From the NCBI GenBank assembly GCA_022393335.1, contig JAJEKB010001368.1:568571-632570 (forward strand): a stretch of 64,000 nucleotides of DNA, in the 5' to 3' direction. Of this stretch, positions 48,344 to 61,632 are shown one piece after another. This stretch comes from Macrotrachela quadricornifera. Its lineage: Eukaryota; Rotifera; Eurotatoria; Philodinida; Philodinidae. Each line of letters begins with the position of its first letter. Positions within the stretch are counted from its first letter, which is position 1. Both the position numbers and the translations under genes were made by a program. The notes beneath the pieces were generated by a model. The model was not told the DNA's origin and ran no database searches. It saw only the letters and a list, made by a program, of their open reading frames with translations.

Positions 48344-48995
48344 CTGAAGAGTAAACAATAGATTCATCATATTTCATTTAAGAATAGATAATGAAAATTT
48401 ATTTTAGAAAGATAATCTTGAAAGGTGGCAAAGAACTAGATGATATTTTCTTCTTCATAATCTGTTTTTAATTTGTGCGTAAAAATCAAGTTCCGGACCG
48501 GTTTAACGTCGATGAAGACAATCTTCATTTTATGTTGTAAGTTAAAAAAATTATGGTTCTTCAACCAAAACAATGAAAAAACTACCTATCCTCCGAACCC
48601 AAATCAAGTGCACACCTACTTTTTATCGATTATTCCTCTATACAATTGTTATTTGATCTAATATTTATACCTACACATGTTAGCCGACGTTTTCATCGGT
48701 GGTGGAAAACAGTTTCCGAGCTACACGAAACTTTTCGTAGATCATTTCACAAAATCTTTTGTTCGTCCTTACCCTATCACTAATGCAAGCATTAAGCGTG
48801 TCGTTTTAATACAGGTACAGTGTTGTCCTTTGGGGGCACGTGAACTTCTTCTTTTACAAAACATTTGTTTCACTACATAAGTGTTGTGAGCACAAAGAGA
48901 AAGTATGTTGAATACTGTTATAATATAATCTATCATGACATCTATACCTTGGTTATTTCTTTCGTTTCTCTTTTTTTGTTATTTCTTTATATATA

Positions 48996-49942
48996 CCGGA
49001 TTTTCATTTTATTTTGAAACGATTTTCATAGACTGTTTTCTCGTTGGTAACTTATTCAGCTCGTATGATTTTCATATTAGTCTGTCTTATTTCGTCTGTA
49101 GATGTGGCTATAATAATCAAATTGAGATAATCGAATGTCTAGTAATATGGAAGCAATTGTTAAAACACTTTGTGACAAAAAGTACACATACTGTTATAAT
49201 GAAAAATAAATTGCATGAGTAGTTTTTCCAATTAATCTTTTGTACTCTCGCCATTTGGTTTCAGACTCATATTACACATACAACGGCTCTTAGTTTATTT
49301 GTTCTGGAAGTTTCAGATGTAAAAATCGAGAATTTGTTGAGAAAATGGCATGTATCTCCCATGAATTACCGTGATATGACTAAAACAAAGGCGGTCGTAA
49401 CATTTATCGTGCTATCACTTTTAGTTCAATTTCAATTCTTGTATAGTGGCTAACTGTCTTGTAAGACTATCTACATGTGAAGATATCTCGGACGTCTAGA
49501 ATCATCACTGAAAGATTCGAAGTGAAACAAAAATGATAGAACAAGTATTGTAAGAAGCTCCGTTGTAGTCACATTAGAGTAGTACTTATAACGGACACTT
49601 GCCAGTCTCTCAACAAATTCACGGTTCTTGTAGCTACAACTTTTCAAATAAATAGATCAAGAGTCAATGTGCTCGGATCATAAATTTTACACTCAACAAA
49701 CAACATATAGAGAACTAACCTGAAAAAATGCACATATGCACCTTCTGTCAAAAAATGCTTTAACAATTGTTTTCATGTTACTAGACATTCTATTACGAGA
49801 TATTCAATTATCTCAGTTTGATTATTATAGCCACATCTACAGACGAAATAAGACAGACTGATATGAAAATCATACGAGCTGAATAAGTTACCAACGAGAA
49901 AACAGTCTATGAAAATCGTTTCAAAATAAAGTGAACACCCTG
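48996..49942. mobile_element. Mariner-like MITE, about 947 bp, long inverted repeats
   Basis: About 200 bases at the left (TTTTGAAACGATTTTCATAG onward) are repeated inverted at the right, ending GTGAACACCCTG followed by TA; the left end CCGGATTTTCA is preceded by TA. The right terminus has the CAGGGTGTTCAC form common in mariner relatives, while the left one has decayed. No transposase is present. Confidence 0.7.
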
Positions 49943-51142
49943 TATATAATAATTTTAAAAAAAATGATGCTCCATTTTCAAAGCAAATTTACGCCAAAAA
50001 TCTTGCCTTTTCAGACTTTGAAAACTCTACGAATGAATAGCGCTTGATTGAGGTGAAGTTTTTTCTAGGCTATTCTATGGGATTTTCAAAAACCCATGGT
50101 TTTTGGCCGGAAATCCTGTTTAGGCTTCCATATAACTTTTTAAAGAAAAACTATGATGACATTAGGAATCAGCTCATCGAGCTGTATCAGACCATACAGA
50201 AAAAGAGCCATTTTTGTGAAAGCTAATTTTTGGTGAAATTTGGCGAAAAACGACCGATGTAGGCTTTTGACCAAAAAATGCAGTTTTAGACGTTTATATT
50301 ACACTTTGGAGAATACTTAAGGTGATACTCAGCATCAGCATATCAAACCACGTCGAATAATATACAGCTCAACATATTTTTCAAAAAATAATCTCTCGAA
50401 AAAAGGCTGAGATCTCCAGTCATATTTTTTCGAAAAAAATCTTCTCAAAATTCCATCTATTTTCTTTAAAACGGTTTTGTGAGTAGTATACTGTCATTTC
50501 TAAGCTAAAGAATCGCACTTTCGCCCACTTATGCGAAAGCTACCCATTGTACAACGATAGATAAGCCTTTGGAAGGTTATAATTATTTTAACAATTGATT
50601 AATAAAAATGGTATTCGCTCAAAATGTTTCAGTGTGTATACTAAATGTGAATTTTTATTTCGATTTTGACGTTTTTGGGACACCTCTAACTGTGTAAATC
50701 TGAATAGCAACAAGAATCCGTCATTAGAAAAATTGGAGTGTTGTTTGGAAATTTATCATGAATAGGCTTTTAACTGATGTCAAGTTAATTTTTCTATGCT
50801 TAATATATCAAAAAAACAAAATTGTCGAATATAGTATCTATAAATGCCTTTGGAAAAGAAAAAGTTAATTATGATTGTAGTTAAGACAAATATTATATCT
50901 CGATTAAATTTGATTTAATACAAAAAAAATTTTCTTTACTATAAACATACAATTTCAATTCCTGTAAATTTCATTCGAAGATTATAATATATTATAGGCT
51001 TACATGATAGTTATATGGAAATAAGTTTGTAGACGATTTATAGTTTATACTCTTAATTAGTGTAGTAATATGAAACTTTGATGAATTAATATGTTAGTAT
51101 TTAAAAAAAGTCAGTTTATATCTATATATTTTTCTTGTTTCT
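49943..51142. other. Intergenic, no feature recognised
   Basis: The stretch 49950-50700 is less AT-rich, with repeated GAAAAA and TTTTTGG blocks, and could be an old element, but no ends were found. The right edge is the 3' flank of the ABCB gene. Confidence 0.35.
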
Positions 51143-54100
51143 CTATTTCAGTTTTCCTTGTACCAATCGATAATAATGGCCGCTTAGTGCAAGTAGTTCT
51201 TCATGCGTTCCATGTTCAACAATTATTCCATTATGCATCACACAAATCATATCTGCATTTTGGATAGTTGATAAACGATGCGCAATTATGATTGATGTTC
51301 GATTTTCTTGAGCACGATCTAATGCTTCCTGAACTAATTTTTCACTTTCACTATCCAAAGCACTTGTTGCTAAATATCTATGATAAATTGACCATAACAT
51401 GTATTTCTATCTTTTCTTACCTTCATCAAGTAATAGAATTTTTGGATTTCGAATTAATGCTCTAGCAATAGCTAAAATCAAAATATAATCAATCTATGAA
51501 ACAAAAAGTTTTCTCAGTATTCTCTAACCAATTCGTTGTTTTTGCCCACCTGATAATTGCATTCCTTTTGAACCACAATTTGTTTCATATCCCTTTGTTT
51601 TTATAAGAGAAAGTATTTTTCTTTAGTTAAAGAAAAATAAATAAATTATAACTTACATTTGGAAGAGTTTGAATAAAATCATGAATATTAGAATTTTTAG
51701 CTGCTTTAATTATTTCATCAAGTGGAATATCTTTTCGACTATTATCACCGTAAGCAATATTTTCACGAATTGATCTATCAAAGAGAACTGGTTCTTGTGA
51801 AACAATACTAACTAACAGACAGACAAAAATTTTCTATATATCAAGCAAAAAATATATTCTTATACGTACTTTGTGATCTATACCATTGTAGATTAAGACT
51901 TCGAACATCTTTTGAGTCAGCTAACTACATTTGAAGGGAACAAATTAAAATATGAATTAAAAAAAACTATATTTACCAAACGACCAATATTTGCGTTATA
52001 AAATCGTTCAATTAATTGAATAGTTGTAGATTTGCCACAACCGGATGTGCCTGTACAAAGTAAAAACAAAGAATTCTGAATGATTCATTCATATAGAATA
52101 ATGAAAAACTTGTGCATACCAACAAGTGCTATTTTTTGACCTATGAGACAAAATAAAAAAAGTTTAATGAATAGAAGATAAAAAGGAAAAAAATGAATAA
52201 GTACCAGCTTTGATATTAAGATTAAAATTTCTAAGAATAATTGATTCAGGTCTATTTGGATAGATAAAATAAACACCATCAAATTCGAGTTGTCCTAAGA
52301 AATTAGGCTATAAAAGTTGGAGTACAATTAAACTATGCAAGTCGGAAATATTTAGATAATTGTCACTTACAATTTCATCGCCATTGGTTGATTCATTATT
52401 GATTATAGGTTTTCGATTTAATAGTTTAAATATTCTTTCAGCAGCTTCAATTGCTTTCCCATAGTCCGGAGATCTATAAACCAAAACTTTTGTTATTCTA
52501 CATATATATCATTGAAAATCTTACAGTATAAGGGTTTGAGCTGCAATCTCAGCGGTAACTGTAACAGAATTGAAAACCCTAGAAAGTTAATTAGAATACG
52601 TTATTTATTGGAAAAAGAATTACAAATTGATTCTTGTTTTTCGTCTTACATGTACATATCCTCAAATGTGATCATATCTTGATCAACAAGAGAAGTACCG
52701 AGCGAAATCAGAGCTGCCGAAGCGAAGAGGGTAGTCGAAGTTGATATTGAGAAGAAAATGCCGGAAAGATAAGCTCGTTTGATTGTTGATCTATGAAAAC
52801 CTATATTGTTTGATAAATATGAAAAATAAATGAAGTTTACCGATAGATAATGTTGAGTAAGTTAGAATACTCATTATAAAAATAAGTTTCTTGTGTTAGT
52901 TGAAACACTGTTCGAATATTTTGAATAGTTTCCACAATCACCTAATGTATAAGAGATGTAAATAAATAGATTTAAACTAAATATTTTAATTATTGATGAC
53001 AAGAAGTTTATTACTACTAGTTTAAGTAATTCAGATATATTGATACACAATTCGTTAATGATTATATGCATATATTTCAAGCCATTATCATGTTCAATGA
53101 TTTTAAAGACATGAAAAAATTTAGATATTTTATGAAGTGATGAATTTTCAGAAATTATCTATATTTTATAAAATATCCATTTAGTCACTATGTTGATAAA
53201 ATCTAATAATCTAAGTTTTTGAACGAAAGATTCATACATCGAAACTTTATTTTTCTAATTATACACATTCAAAAGAACAAACTATCGGATTTTTCTCTAA
53301 GGTACTACTCTGATTTCTAAGTTATACATAAATATCTTTTATAAAATAATAATTTTTGGATATTTAACATTTTCATAACTCAGAAAACTTGACGGAATAC
53401 GTTCACAATTCTTAATTGCTTATATCTTTAATCTCATCAACTTATAAACTATTTTCATACTTTTCCAGAATCTTCTATAAATTTTTGATCTTTGTTTTCA
53501 AATGCAGCTGTGACATGAATCTGCAAATAGACTCCAAATATAATGAGCGGAAGAAAAGCGACTGTAAGCAACGTCAATTGCCAGGAAAATACGAATCCAA
53601 TAATAACACCCATACATATTGACACAAAATTTTGACAAAAGAGACCAAAACGAATACCGCTCGCTCCTTGTACAGCTGGTGCTTCAGTTGCTAAGCGTGT
53701 ACATAATACACCTGTATTATGTCTTGCTTGATCAAAATAATTAATTTCTTGACGAAGAATAGAACGAAAAGCTTGTGAGCGAAGTCGTTTGGTTAGAGTT
53801 TCACCAGAATAAGCAAACATATAACTCTAAAAAGAAAATTTATGTGAAAACTTATTATAGAAACTATCGAAATACATACTTGAAGTATTTGAGATGTTAG
53901 ACATATAATTCCTAAACCAACATGAAGTAAAGCATAGAGAATAACTAGTTGGTTTTGAACATTTTTATCACAGGTTTGAAAGACCTTTTGAATGAATAAA
54001 ATTTTACAAAGTCAAACAATTATTCAATCATTTACCACTATCATTTTAGTCCGAACGATAGAAAACGATGGTTCTATCGCTCCACTAAACGAAGCTGCTA

Positions 54101-57100
54101 TACATCCAATTAAGATAAATATCCATTCTGGTTTATTTATTCGTAATATAGCCAATGTTATGTTTTGCTTTTTCTCCTACAATAATTATACTTAGTACAA
54201 ATATTTAACTTTCTCTAAATACCTTTTTCGTTTTGATCTTTTCATCATCATTGTCTTCTCGATCTTCATCTACTTCCGAATCTTTTTTTCCAAACAATAC
54301 AGCCAATACGGATGGAGTAATACTAACTATTGTTGAGCCTCGATCTCTTTTAACATTCATATTATCTAAATATAATTCATCAGAGAGAATTTTTGTAGTC
54401 TGTTGTCTTTCAAATTCTAGTTCTTCTTCTTCTTCAATTTGTCGTAAACTTTGTTGTTGAATAAGAGTAAAGTATATACCACGAATACTCATTAAAGAAT
54501 CATGATCACCTTCTTCAACAACTTCTCCTTTTTGCATCACAATGATTTTATCAGCATTACGAATCGTTGATAAACGATGTGCAATTACTAGTGTTGTTCG
54601 ACCTATTAACAAAACCCAATTATTAAACAGTAGTTGCATTTAACATAACATACCTTTAGCAGCATGATCTAAAGCATCCTGTACTATCTTTTCACTTTCA
54701 TTGTCCAGTGCGCTAGTAGCTATCGTATAAGAAAGAAGAGAATAGAACAATCGAAGAGATAATGAAAATAGAGACATTTGTTTACCTTCATCCAGAAGTA
54801 AAATTTTTGGATTTCGAATAAGTGCTCGAGCGATAGCTAAAAACTTCAATAAGAAAATCACAAGTATAATTTATGTTTTCACAAACCGATTCTTTGTTTC
54901 TGTCCACCAGATAATGCAGCTCCACGTTCACCTACTTGAGTTTCATATTTCTACACAAAATATTATTGTTAATAATATAAGACAAAACAAATATTAGTTT
55001 TATACGCACATCAGGTAGAGTCATGATAAAATTATGTGCATTAGCTATTTTCGCTGCTTCATATATTTCTTCATCAGTAGCTGTATCACGTCCAAATAAA
55101 ATGTTTTCACGAATAGTTGCATGAAATAAAATAGGTTCTTGACTAACAACACCAATATGTTGTCGTAACCATTTCAAATTGTATTCATTAATTTGCTTGT
55201 CATCAATGAATATTGAACCTGAATCTAAATCATAGAATCGTTGTATTAATTGTATACATGTTGATTTTCCAGAACCAGATGAACCAACAAGAGCAATAGT
55301 TTGACCACGTTTGACATCGAATGATAGATTAGTAAGAACTTTAACATCTGGTCGTGATGGATAGGAGAAATGAACATTTAAAAAACGAATATCACCAATG
55401 AGATCATCTGTTTTTAGACCTGTCTCTGAATCATTATTAATACTGGACGGCTATAAATTAATTGAGAAAAAAGGGAGCAATATAATATATGTATGTATCG
55501 GAAACAAGAAAGTTATTTTTACTTCGTCGATGACTTCTTGTACACTGTAAGCTGCAACTTGAGCTTGAATAAATGCTTGAAATTGTGGACTAATATTTTC
55601 CAAACTGTAAATAGCATTGAAAACGGTCATAAAAACCTAAAATAATATATTGTGTGTCAGTAACTGGAAGAAAATTGATTGAATATAATAATAAAAGTAA
55701 CACGTTTGGAAATTTGAAAGAAGTGTTAGATAATCAATTGCTGTTATGTTGTAAAATATGATTTAAAAAGTGTTGAAATATAGGGGAAGAAATTTGTATC
55801 TCACAGTGAACGGGATCCAAGCAACCAAAAAATTTATAATTTATGTGAGATTCTTTAGCAAATTTTTCTATCATAAAAAACACATGTCTCATTTTGATGC
55901 GTTTTTATATAAAATAATACTTGAGCTGTTTGCATATCATACCTAATAGAAAATTAAAATAAAAGGAAAAAAATATATTGTTGCTAGCCTCTTCACTATT
56001 CTTCTCTCCCGTCCACGTACACAGGCCGTGACAGGCATTACCATGGAGTCTTACAGATCGTGACAAAGATTACCTATGTACCGTCACAGAAATTTTAGGA
56101 ACGACTTTCTCAGTCGTCATAGACCGCGACAGACATAGTCATGACACGGAATTTTATTACGAAACCACTGTCAAACATGATTGGATTTAAGATATTTGTC
56201 TTTCGTCCACTTTTCACAATCATTGTAATATATTACGATCAACATCTTTCCTCATGAATGCATGTCTATAATATACAATAATACTTTTTTCATTTTGTTT
56301 TATTTTAAAAATCTAGATTCCATCGTTATTCTATGATTTACAAATATAGAAACTTAAGAACCTTCGTGGTATGTCTTCTATCTAAATTTACAATAATTCC
56401 GTATGAGTTCCAATTTTGAAGGCTGTTTAGCAGTTCTTTTGAAAGAAGTTGATATGTTACCACAATTCTTTTGAACAACTTATCTAAACTTGGGACCTGG
56501 GATTATCATAGTTCTAGCTCTAACTAATGTAATCCGATAAAGCAAGAGATAATGAGTCTTATTCACAGTTCACTTGTTGGTCACGCATATGTATAAAAAT
56601 GGCCATACACTATCTCGTTTGTTGCTAAGAGCAGTTATTTCTCTTGTATCTATCACTTTCTATACTTCTCTGTCACCTTACTAGAAGCTTCTAGCAAGAC
56701 GACAGAGAAGTATAGAAAGTGATAGATATAAGAGAAATGACTGCTCTTAGCAACAAACGAGATCTGGATGTCACAGTATATTGTGCAAATTAAATAATGG
56801 AGCAGGAATATTCATCGTCTCCACTCAAACCAAAACATTGTTTTATAGTTTTAATGGATGGAGCAGTCATCCTATTCCGCGATGTTGAACATTAGGGCAT
56901 TAGTTCCGCCTAGGGAACTAATTCCACCGATTCCGGAATTACATGAAGTTTGAGAAGCGATTCCGGAATCGGTACTAGTTCCATCAATTCCGGAATTGGA
57001 AGAAACTTCGTGTAATTCCGTCTGATTCCGGATCCGGGATCGCTCGTTTTTGTTGAAGATTAACCTGCAATCACAATAGCAAACATGAGGGTGAAGGCAA

Positions 57101-60100
57101 GAAGCGATTCCGCTGAGCGATTCCGGAAACGGTACTAGTTCCATCAATTCCGGAATCGGAAGGAATTCCATCTGATTCCGGATCCGTTCACTATGATAAC
57201 TCAGAAGCATACGATAAGGACTAATGCATATATGATTCCGGAATCAGACGGAATTCTTAGGAATTCTCTCTGATGGCGGTATTGAATCGTATTATGTTAA
57301 TATCTGTTTCCGGAACCGGATGTAACTAGATCCTAGGCGGAACTAGTTCCGCTAATGTTCAACATCACGGAATAGGATGTATTCTCAATGAATGGCAATC
57401 TATCTCATTCGATCATTACTATTATGGAAGAATTGGAGTAACAGAAATTTTAAAAAAAGTTTCTGTGAATTTATTCTGTTTTAAATGAAAATTTCATTCT
57501 TGCTTTCTGTCTCATTGAAGAGAAAACGAATGTTTAATAGATTATACGACTAAAAAAGATGTATGTTGCAATTTAAAATTAATTTTTTTCTAAAGATATA
57601 TTATTGATTATTTTATTCAGTTTATCATTAGGAACCCTTTTTTTGACTTTTTCACAACCCTTGATACAAATTTATCAAGTTATCATAATATGACACAATA
57701 TTTCAGTGCAGAAAAAACGCAGGTCGAAAAATACAGTCTGTCATACGATAGTAATCGTGAGCACAGTAATACGGATCGAATACAGACCGCGTAATTCAAC
57801 CTGAGGGAGAAAATTTCATAAGATTTACACAAAATGTAGCTGACAATATAAAGTAGAAACGTATCACATAGTGAAATGAACAATTACAGATACTTTTAGT
57901 AAATTTGATTTATCTATTCTATACTTACAGTGTAAACATCACCAATACTGTAATTTTCTTCCCAAATCAGTTTTGCTCCATACCAAAACCCTTTTATAAA
58001 AAATATAAATGGTACATAATGAAGTTACTTGAGATAAAAAGAGTGAGTGTGTACCTAATCCAAATAAACTATATACTATACACAACTGTATGGCGTTTGT
58101 AATACCACTGATCACTTTTTTTTTGATACCACTCCTTTTAGCATCATCAAGATATTGTTCATACCTGTACATTAAAAGTAGTTTCTTATGTGCTCAAAAC
58201 AATTATGGATCTTTGAATAAATAAAGTGTTTCATACGTTTCGGTTCTATGTTTATTTGTTTTATATGCCATGTTGAAAGAAGGATAGACATTAGATATAT
58301 ATCAACTTGTTCGAACGTATCGCAAGGACATTTTAACGGCAGTGTTTTTTATCTTTCTCAACAATTAGAGCACTTAGATATTTTATTGTTTCGTCAAAAG
58401 ATATGTTTTTGTACTTTCCTCAATTTTCGAAACTCTAATTCATTTGATCTACTCGTTTGCAAAATAGGAAAAATTTATAGAGAAATACGATGACGAAAAA
58501 CTGAACATAAAATTGTGGGTGACGTATTTTTTGCGAATGTACTCTGTATAAAAAAAAACAATCTATAACAGAGTTATAGCCGACAGTTTGATGTATCGAA
58601 GAGGAAAAAATAGCGTTCAAATATACTATTTACTGGCATAGAATTTCGTTGTAATTAATGTAACATGATGGTACAGATCAAGATTCAGAACTCTTCTATT
58701 TGCTATCGAATCTTCTCAATGAGCAGTAAATAATCAACAAAACCACTTTTTGTCAGCATCGAAAGAAAGATTTTGTTCGCTTTGTACTAGGGTCTAAATG
58801 ACGGCAATAGTAGTTTTTGAACTTAATATTTTCATTGAAGTTGACGCGTTACGTGAGCAAGCCAATACATACATATCTAAACAATAACATATAAGCTATC
58901 ATGTAACAGAAATTGCATTCAATACATCAATTATAAGAAAGTTTTACATTAGTAAAGGTATTGAGAAAAATAGCAGTCATTCGCTCATTTACTACCTGCG
59001 AGTCACTTTTGTTCTCTCATTTTTTTTATACACTAATCAGGTGAGAAAAATTTTGAACATTTATTTTTCTCGTACTAAAAAAATTTGATTAAAACTGTCA
59101 ATTCGCAGTGATGTTCAATGAACTATTAAGAATGTTACAGTGACTCGTTTTATGCCATTCCTCTATACATGTAGTTCTTTGTGACACATTTTGATTACTT
59201 ATATAATCATCAAAATTCCTATGTCCTTCTAGCTCGAGCATGATACTTTGGTGCTGTTGTCTTTAATACAGGTGAAAACAAATTCTTTTACGTGAGCAGC
59301 GCGCAGTAAGAACAAAACAGCAAAAGTGACATGCAGAGAATGAATGAGCAAGTGGCTGTTTTTTTCTTAGCTCTAATAGAAAAAGAATCTTAAAGGAATT
59401 TGATATAATTTTTCCAATATTCACTATGACATTTTCTTGCGATTGATGTAGCTTGAATACAATTTCTACTAGATAATAGCTTAGATATTACTTCTCATAT
59501 ATATAGATTCACTGCCTCTTTACATTTGAATATGATAAAAATACAAAAACAAAATAAAAAATAAAGATGGGGTCGAAACTTATGAAGCATTCTTTATAAT
59601 ACAAACCGCTGTATTTCTTTTTCTTGACCATTGTATGATAGAACAGTACGAATTGAGCTAATTACTTCTTCAGCAATTGCTCCGGCTTTTCCATATGCGT
59701 TTAGTTCAATTGCAGTCAAGCTCATAATAACCTATAGATAAACAAACAGATTATTCTAGCGATAATAGTTTCAGTGTAAAATTATCCTACTTTGGATGTA
59801 ATTATGAATGTTATAACTATTACCGGTAATGTAGAGAATATAACTAATGCTAATTTCCATCCTTTAATAAAACCTATATTATCAAATAATTAAAAAGTTT
59901 TCTTCTAATGAATGCTCCAATTGAGATAGCCTACTAATAATAATACAACATATGAAAATCGAAATCGTAGTTATTATTGTACCAAGTTTATCACCAATAC
60001 CATCACGGACTTTATTAACATCATCTAATAAAAGTGTACTAAGTTCACCCGTTTTATGAGTATCAAAATAGACAATATCTTTTTTAAGAATTGACTGGAA

Positions 60101-60863
60101 TAAAGTTTGTCGAATAGCTCGAGTTTGTCTCTCTGCTGTTATATTAAAAGCTGTTACTTGAATATAGCTACATATAATACTAACACAACCAATTATTATG
60201 TAAAATATTATCTGATTTTTTGTTTGGTCTTTCAGTTCATAATTAATATTGGTAAAATTTGATCCAGTAAAATTGCACAATCTAAATATAATTCATGACT
60301 CGTTTTATAAAAATTTTATGTGAATATTCTTACGATATTGATGTATAAAAATTTATCGCTGTCAATATGACACCTGATGGACAGTATTCTTGAGTAAGGG
60401 AGGTGAAATTGAGTGAACATAAATTAGTCTTTCGATCTGTAAATGAATCGATCGAATTACCAAAAACAACGAAAAATAAAGGATTAGTAGCACCAAATGC
60501 TGCAGAAGCAATGATTGCTAACAACATATAAAATAAATCAGCCAGAGTAGCATATTGAAACTAGAAAATAAACAAATCGTTTCGATCAACCCAAGAATGA
60601 TTTAATTTTTTTTTTACCAAACTTCGGAGGCTTGCTGCTTTAGTTCGTTGTCTATTTTGCATTTTCATGTGAAATCGTTGCCAAAAATTCACTTTCATTG
60701 ATTGTTCTTCCTCCAAAGAACTTATTCTGTAGAGAATGATAAGAAAAGAAAATTTTAATTTAAATGATTATCTTTCATACTTCTTATCGAGCATTTTATT
60801 CGGTTCTACATGATTAATATTTCCATCTGTCGCTATTTTATTCGAATGTGTGCCATCGTCCAT
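51143..60863 (-). CDS. ABCB full transporter (P-glycoprotein/MDR type), 29 exons, 1340 residues
   Basis: Twenty-nine minus-strand exons from ATG 60863-60861 to TAG 51145-51143, all GT-AG and all phase-consistent, total 4023 bases. They run, from the 5' end: 60863-60781, 60726-60618, 60560-60334, 60281-59935, 59873-59791, 59731-59607, 58164-58055, 57990-57929, 55636-55523, 55450-55010, 54950-54887, 54836-54786, 54719-54654, 54602-54223, 54176-54036, 53984-53880, 53826-53461, 52941-52841, 52790-52650, 52578-52525, 52473-52371, 52307-52205, 52140-52120, 52050-51977, 51924-51870, 51811-51657, 51592-51529, 51471-51421, 51369-51143. The protein has two TMD-NBD halves: NBD1 with [38 protein letters not shown]2 with [23 protein letters not shown] and the same Walker B. 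The linker is acidic/basic (E-E-E-E-E, K-T-K-K). It should export hydrophobic compounds across the plasma membrane by ATP hydrolysis. Nothing suggests inactivation. Confidence 0.93.
56612..56763. repeat. Near-perfect 152-bp palindrome in ABCB intron 8
   Basis: The left arm ATCTCGTTTGTTGCTAAGAG runs to CTTCTCTGTC and is repeated inverted up to 56763, with only a couple of differences over about 63 bases. The short loop itself contains CTAGAAGCTTCTAG. The transcript of the intron could fold into one long hairpin. It may be a foldback MITE or a source of small RNA. Confidence 0.8.
56858..57388. mobile_element. Foldback element in ABCB intron 8, same termini as the one at 34.8 kb
   Basis: The ends read GGAGCAGTCATCCTATTCCG and, inverted, TTGAGAATACATCCTATTCC. 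Inside, GATGTTGAACATTAG on the left matches CTAATGTTCAACATC on the right, and the arms are filled with GATTCCGGAATC and AACTAGTTCCGC type repeats. The terminal TCATCCTATTCC block is shared with 34790-35956, though the interior repeats are different. Confidence 0.7.
58963..59373. repeat. Diverged inverted-repeat element in ABCB intron 6
   Basis: 58963-59025 (CGCTCATTTACTACCTGC, then GTCACTTTTG) pairs in reverse with about 59310-59373 (CAAAAGTGAC, then GAATGAATGAGCAAGTGG). The loop is about 290 bases. It looks like a decayed MITE and does not touch splice sites. Confidence 0.5.
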
Positions 60864-61632
60864 TGTAGAGTTATAGTTCTTTTTTGATGAGTATAAAATA
60901 ATGGATCAGATTCGTATTTTTTAACGTTATTTCTGAAGCACGATCTAAAAGAGAATGATGAAGCCTATAGGGGTAGAAATTTAAATATCTCCTGTCCTCA
61001 CAAATCGTGATTGAAATATTAATTAATTAATTAACTGCCCAAGTAAGCAAAAAGCAAGTAATGGCGAGCGACATGACTAGTACGAAATGTCCATATTATC
61101 CATCAGGTCTAGTCTGAAATGTCTTTCATGTCCGACATGGCTAGTTTCCTTGATAAGAAATGTACTGCAATCACGTCTGAACTAGTTCAAAACGTCCTTG
61201 AACCTCACATGTCTAGTCCGTTTTGTCTGTCTACTCCATCCGCACTAATCGACAAAACAGAAAAATAATAAGAAAAGAAGACGAAAGGTAACTCGAACAT
61301 TCAAATCGTCAGTCTTCAATACCTGCCGGGTGTTCTGACAGTAGGCCATGACTTAACGATAGGCTAATGTTAATTTAAGCCGTCTGAATGACAGAGTAAC
61401 ACGCTTGTCCATCTGCCAGACGATTAAAAACTGGTCGAAGACAAATGACTTAACCCTTTCATGGCGATGGGTCTCACCGATAGGATCCGACGCATTTTCA
61501 GAAAACAGTGAACAGGAAACACTCTTTTCATTTGTTTTTCGATCAGAAATTTACACGTAATCTATTATCTACTCTGTCTTGCTATTCTTTCAACTATTCA
61601 TTCCATAGTACGACGCTTCGCGTTGAAGCAAC
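60864..61632. other. 5' flank of the ABCB gene
   Basis: It contains the ABCB promoter, which I cannot pinpoint, and an ATTAATTAATTAATTAA run near 61020. Repeated CTAGTNCGAAATGTCC-like blocks in both orientations at 61075-61260 suggest a small decayed foldback element. Confidence 0.35.

Noticed and set aside
51143..55450. ABCB split into several separate small genes or a pseudogene
   Set aside because: All fragments join by GT-AG introns with consistent phase into one full-length transporter; no stop or frameshift interrupts it.
33114..60863. NRPS and ABCB as a biosynthetic cluster with self-resistance export
   Set aside because: They lie on opposite strands in an animal genome with separate control, and the NRPS appears broken; closeness alone is not evidence.
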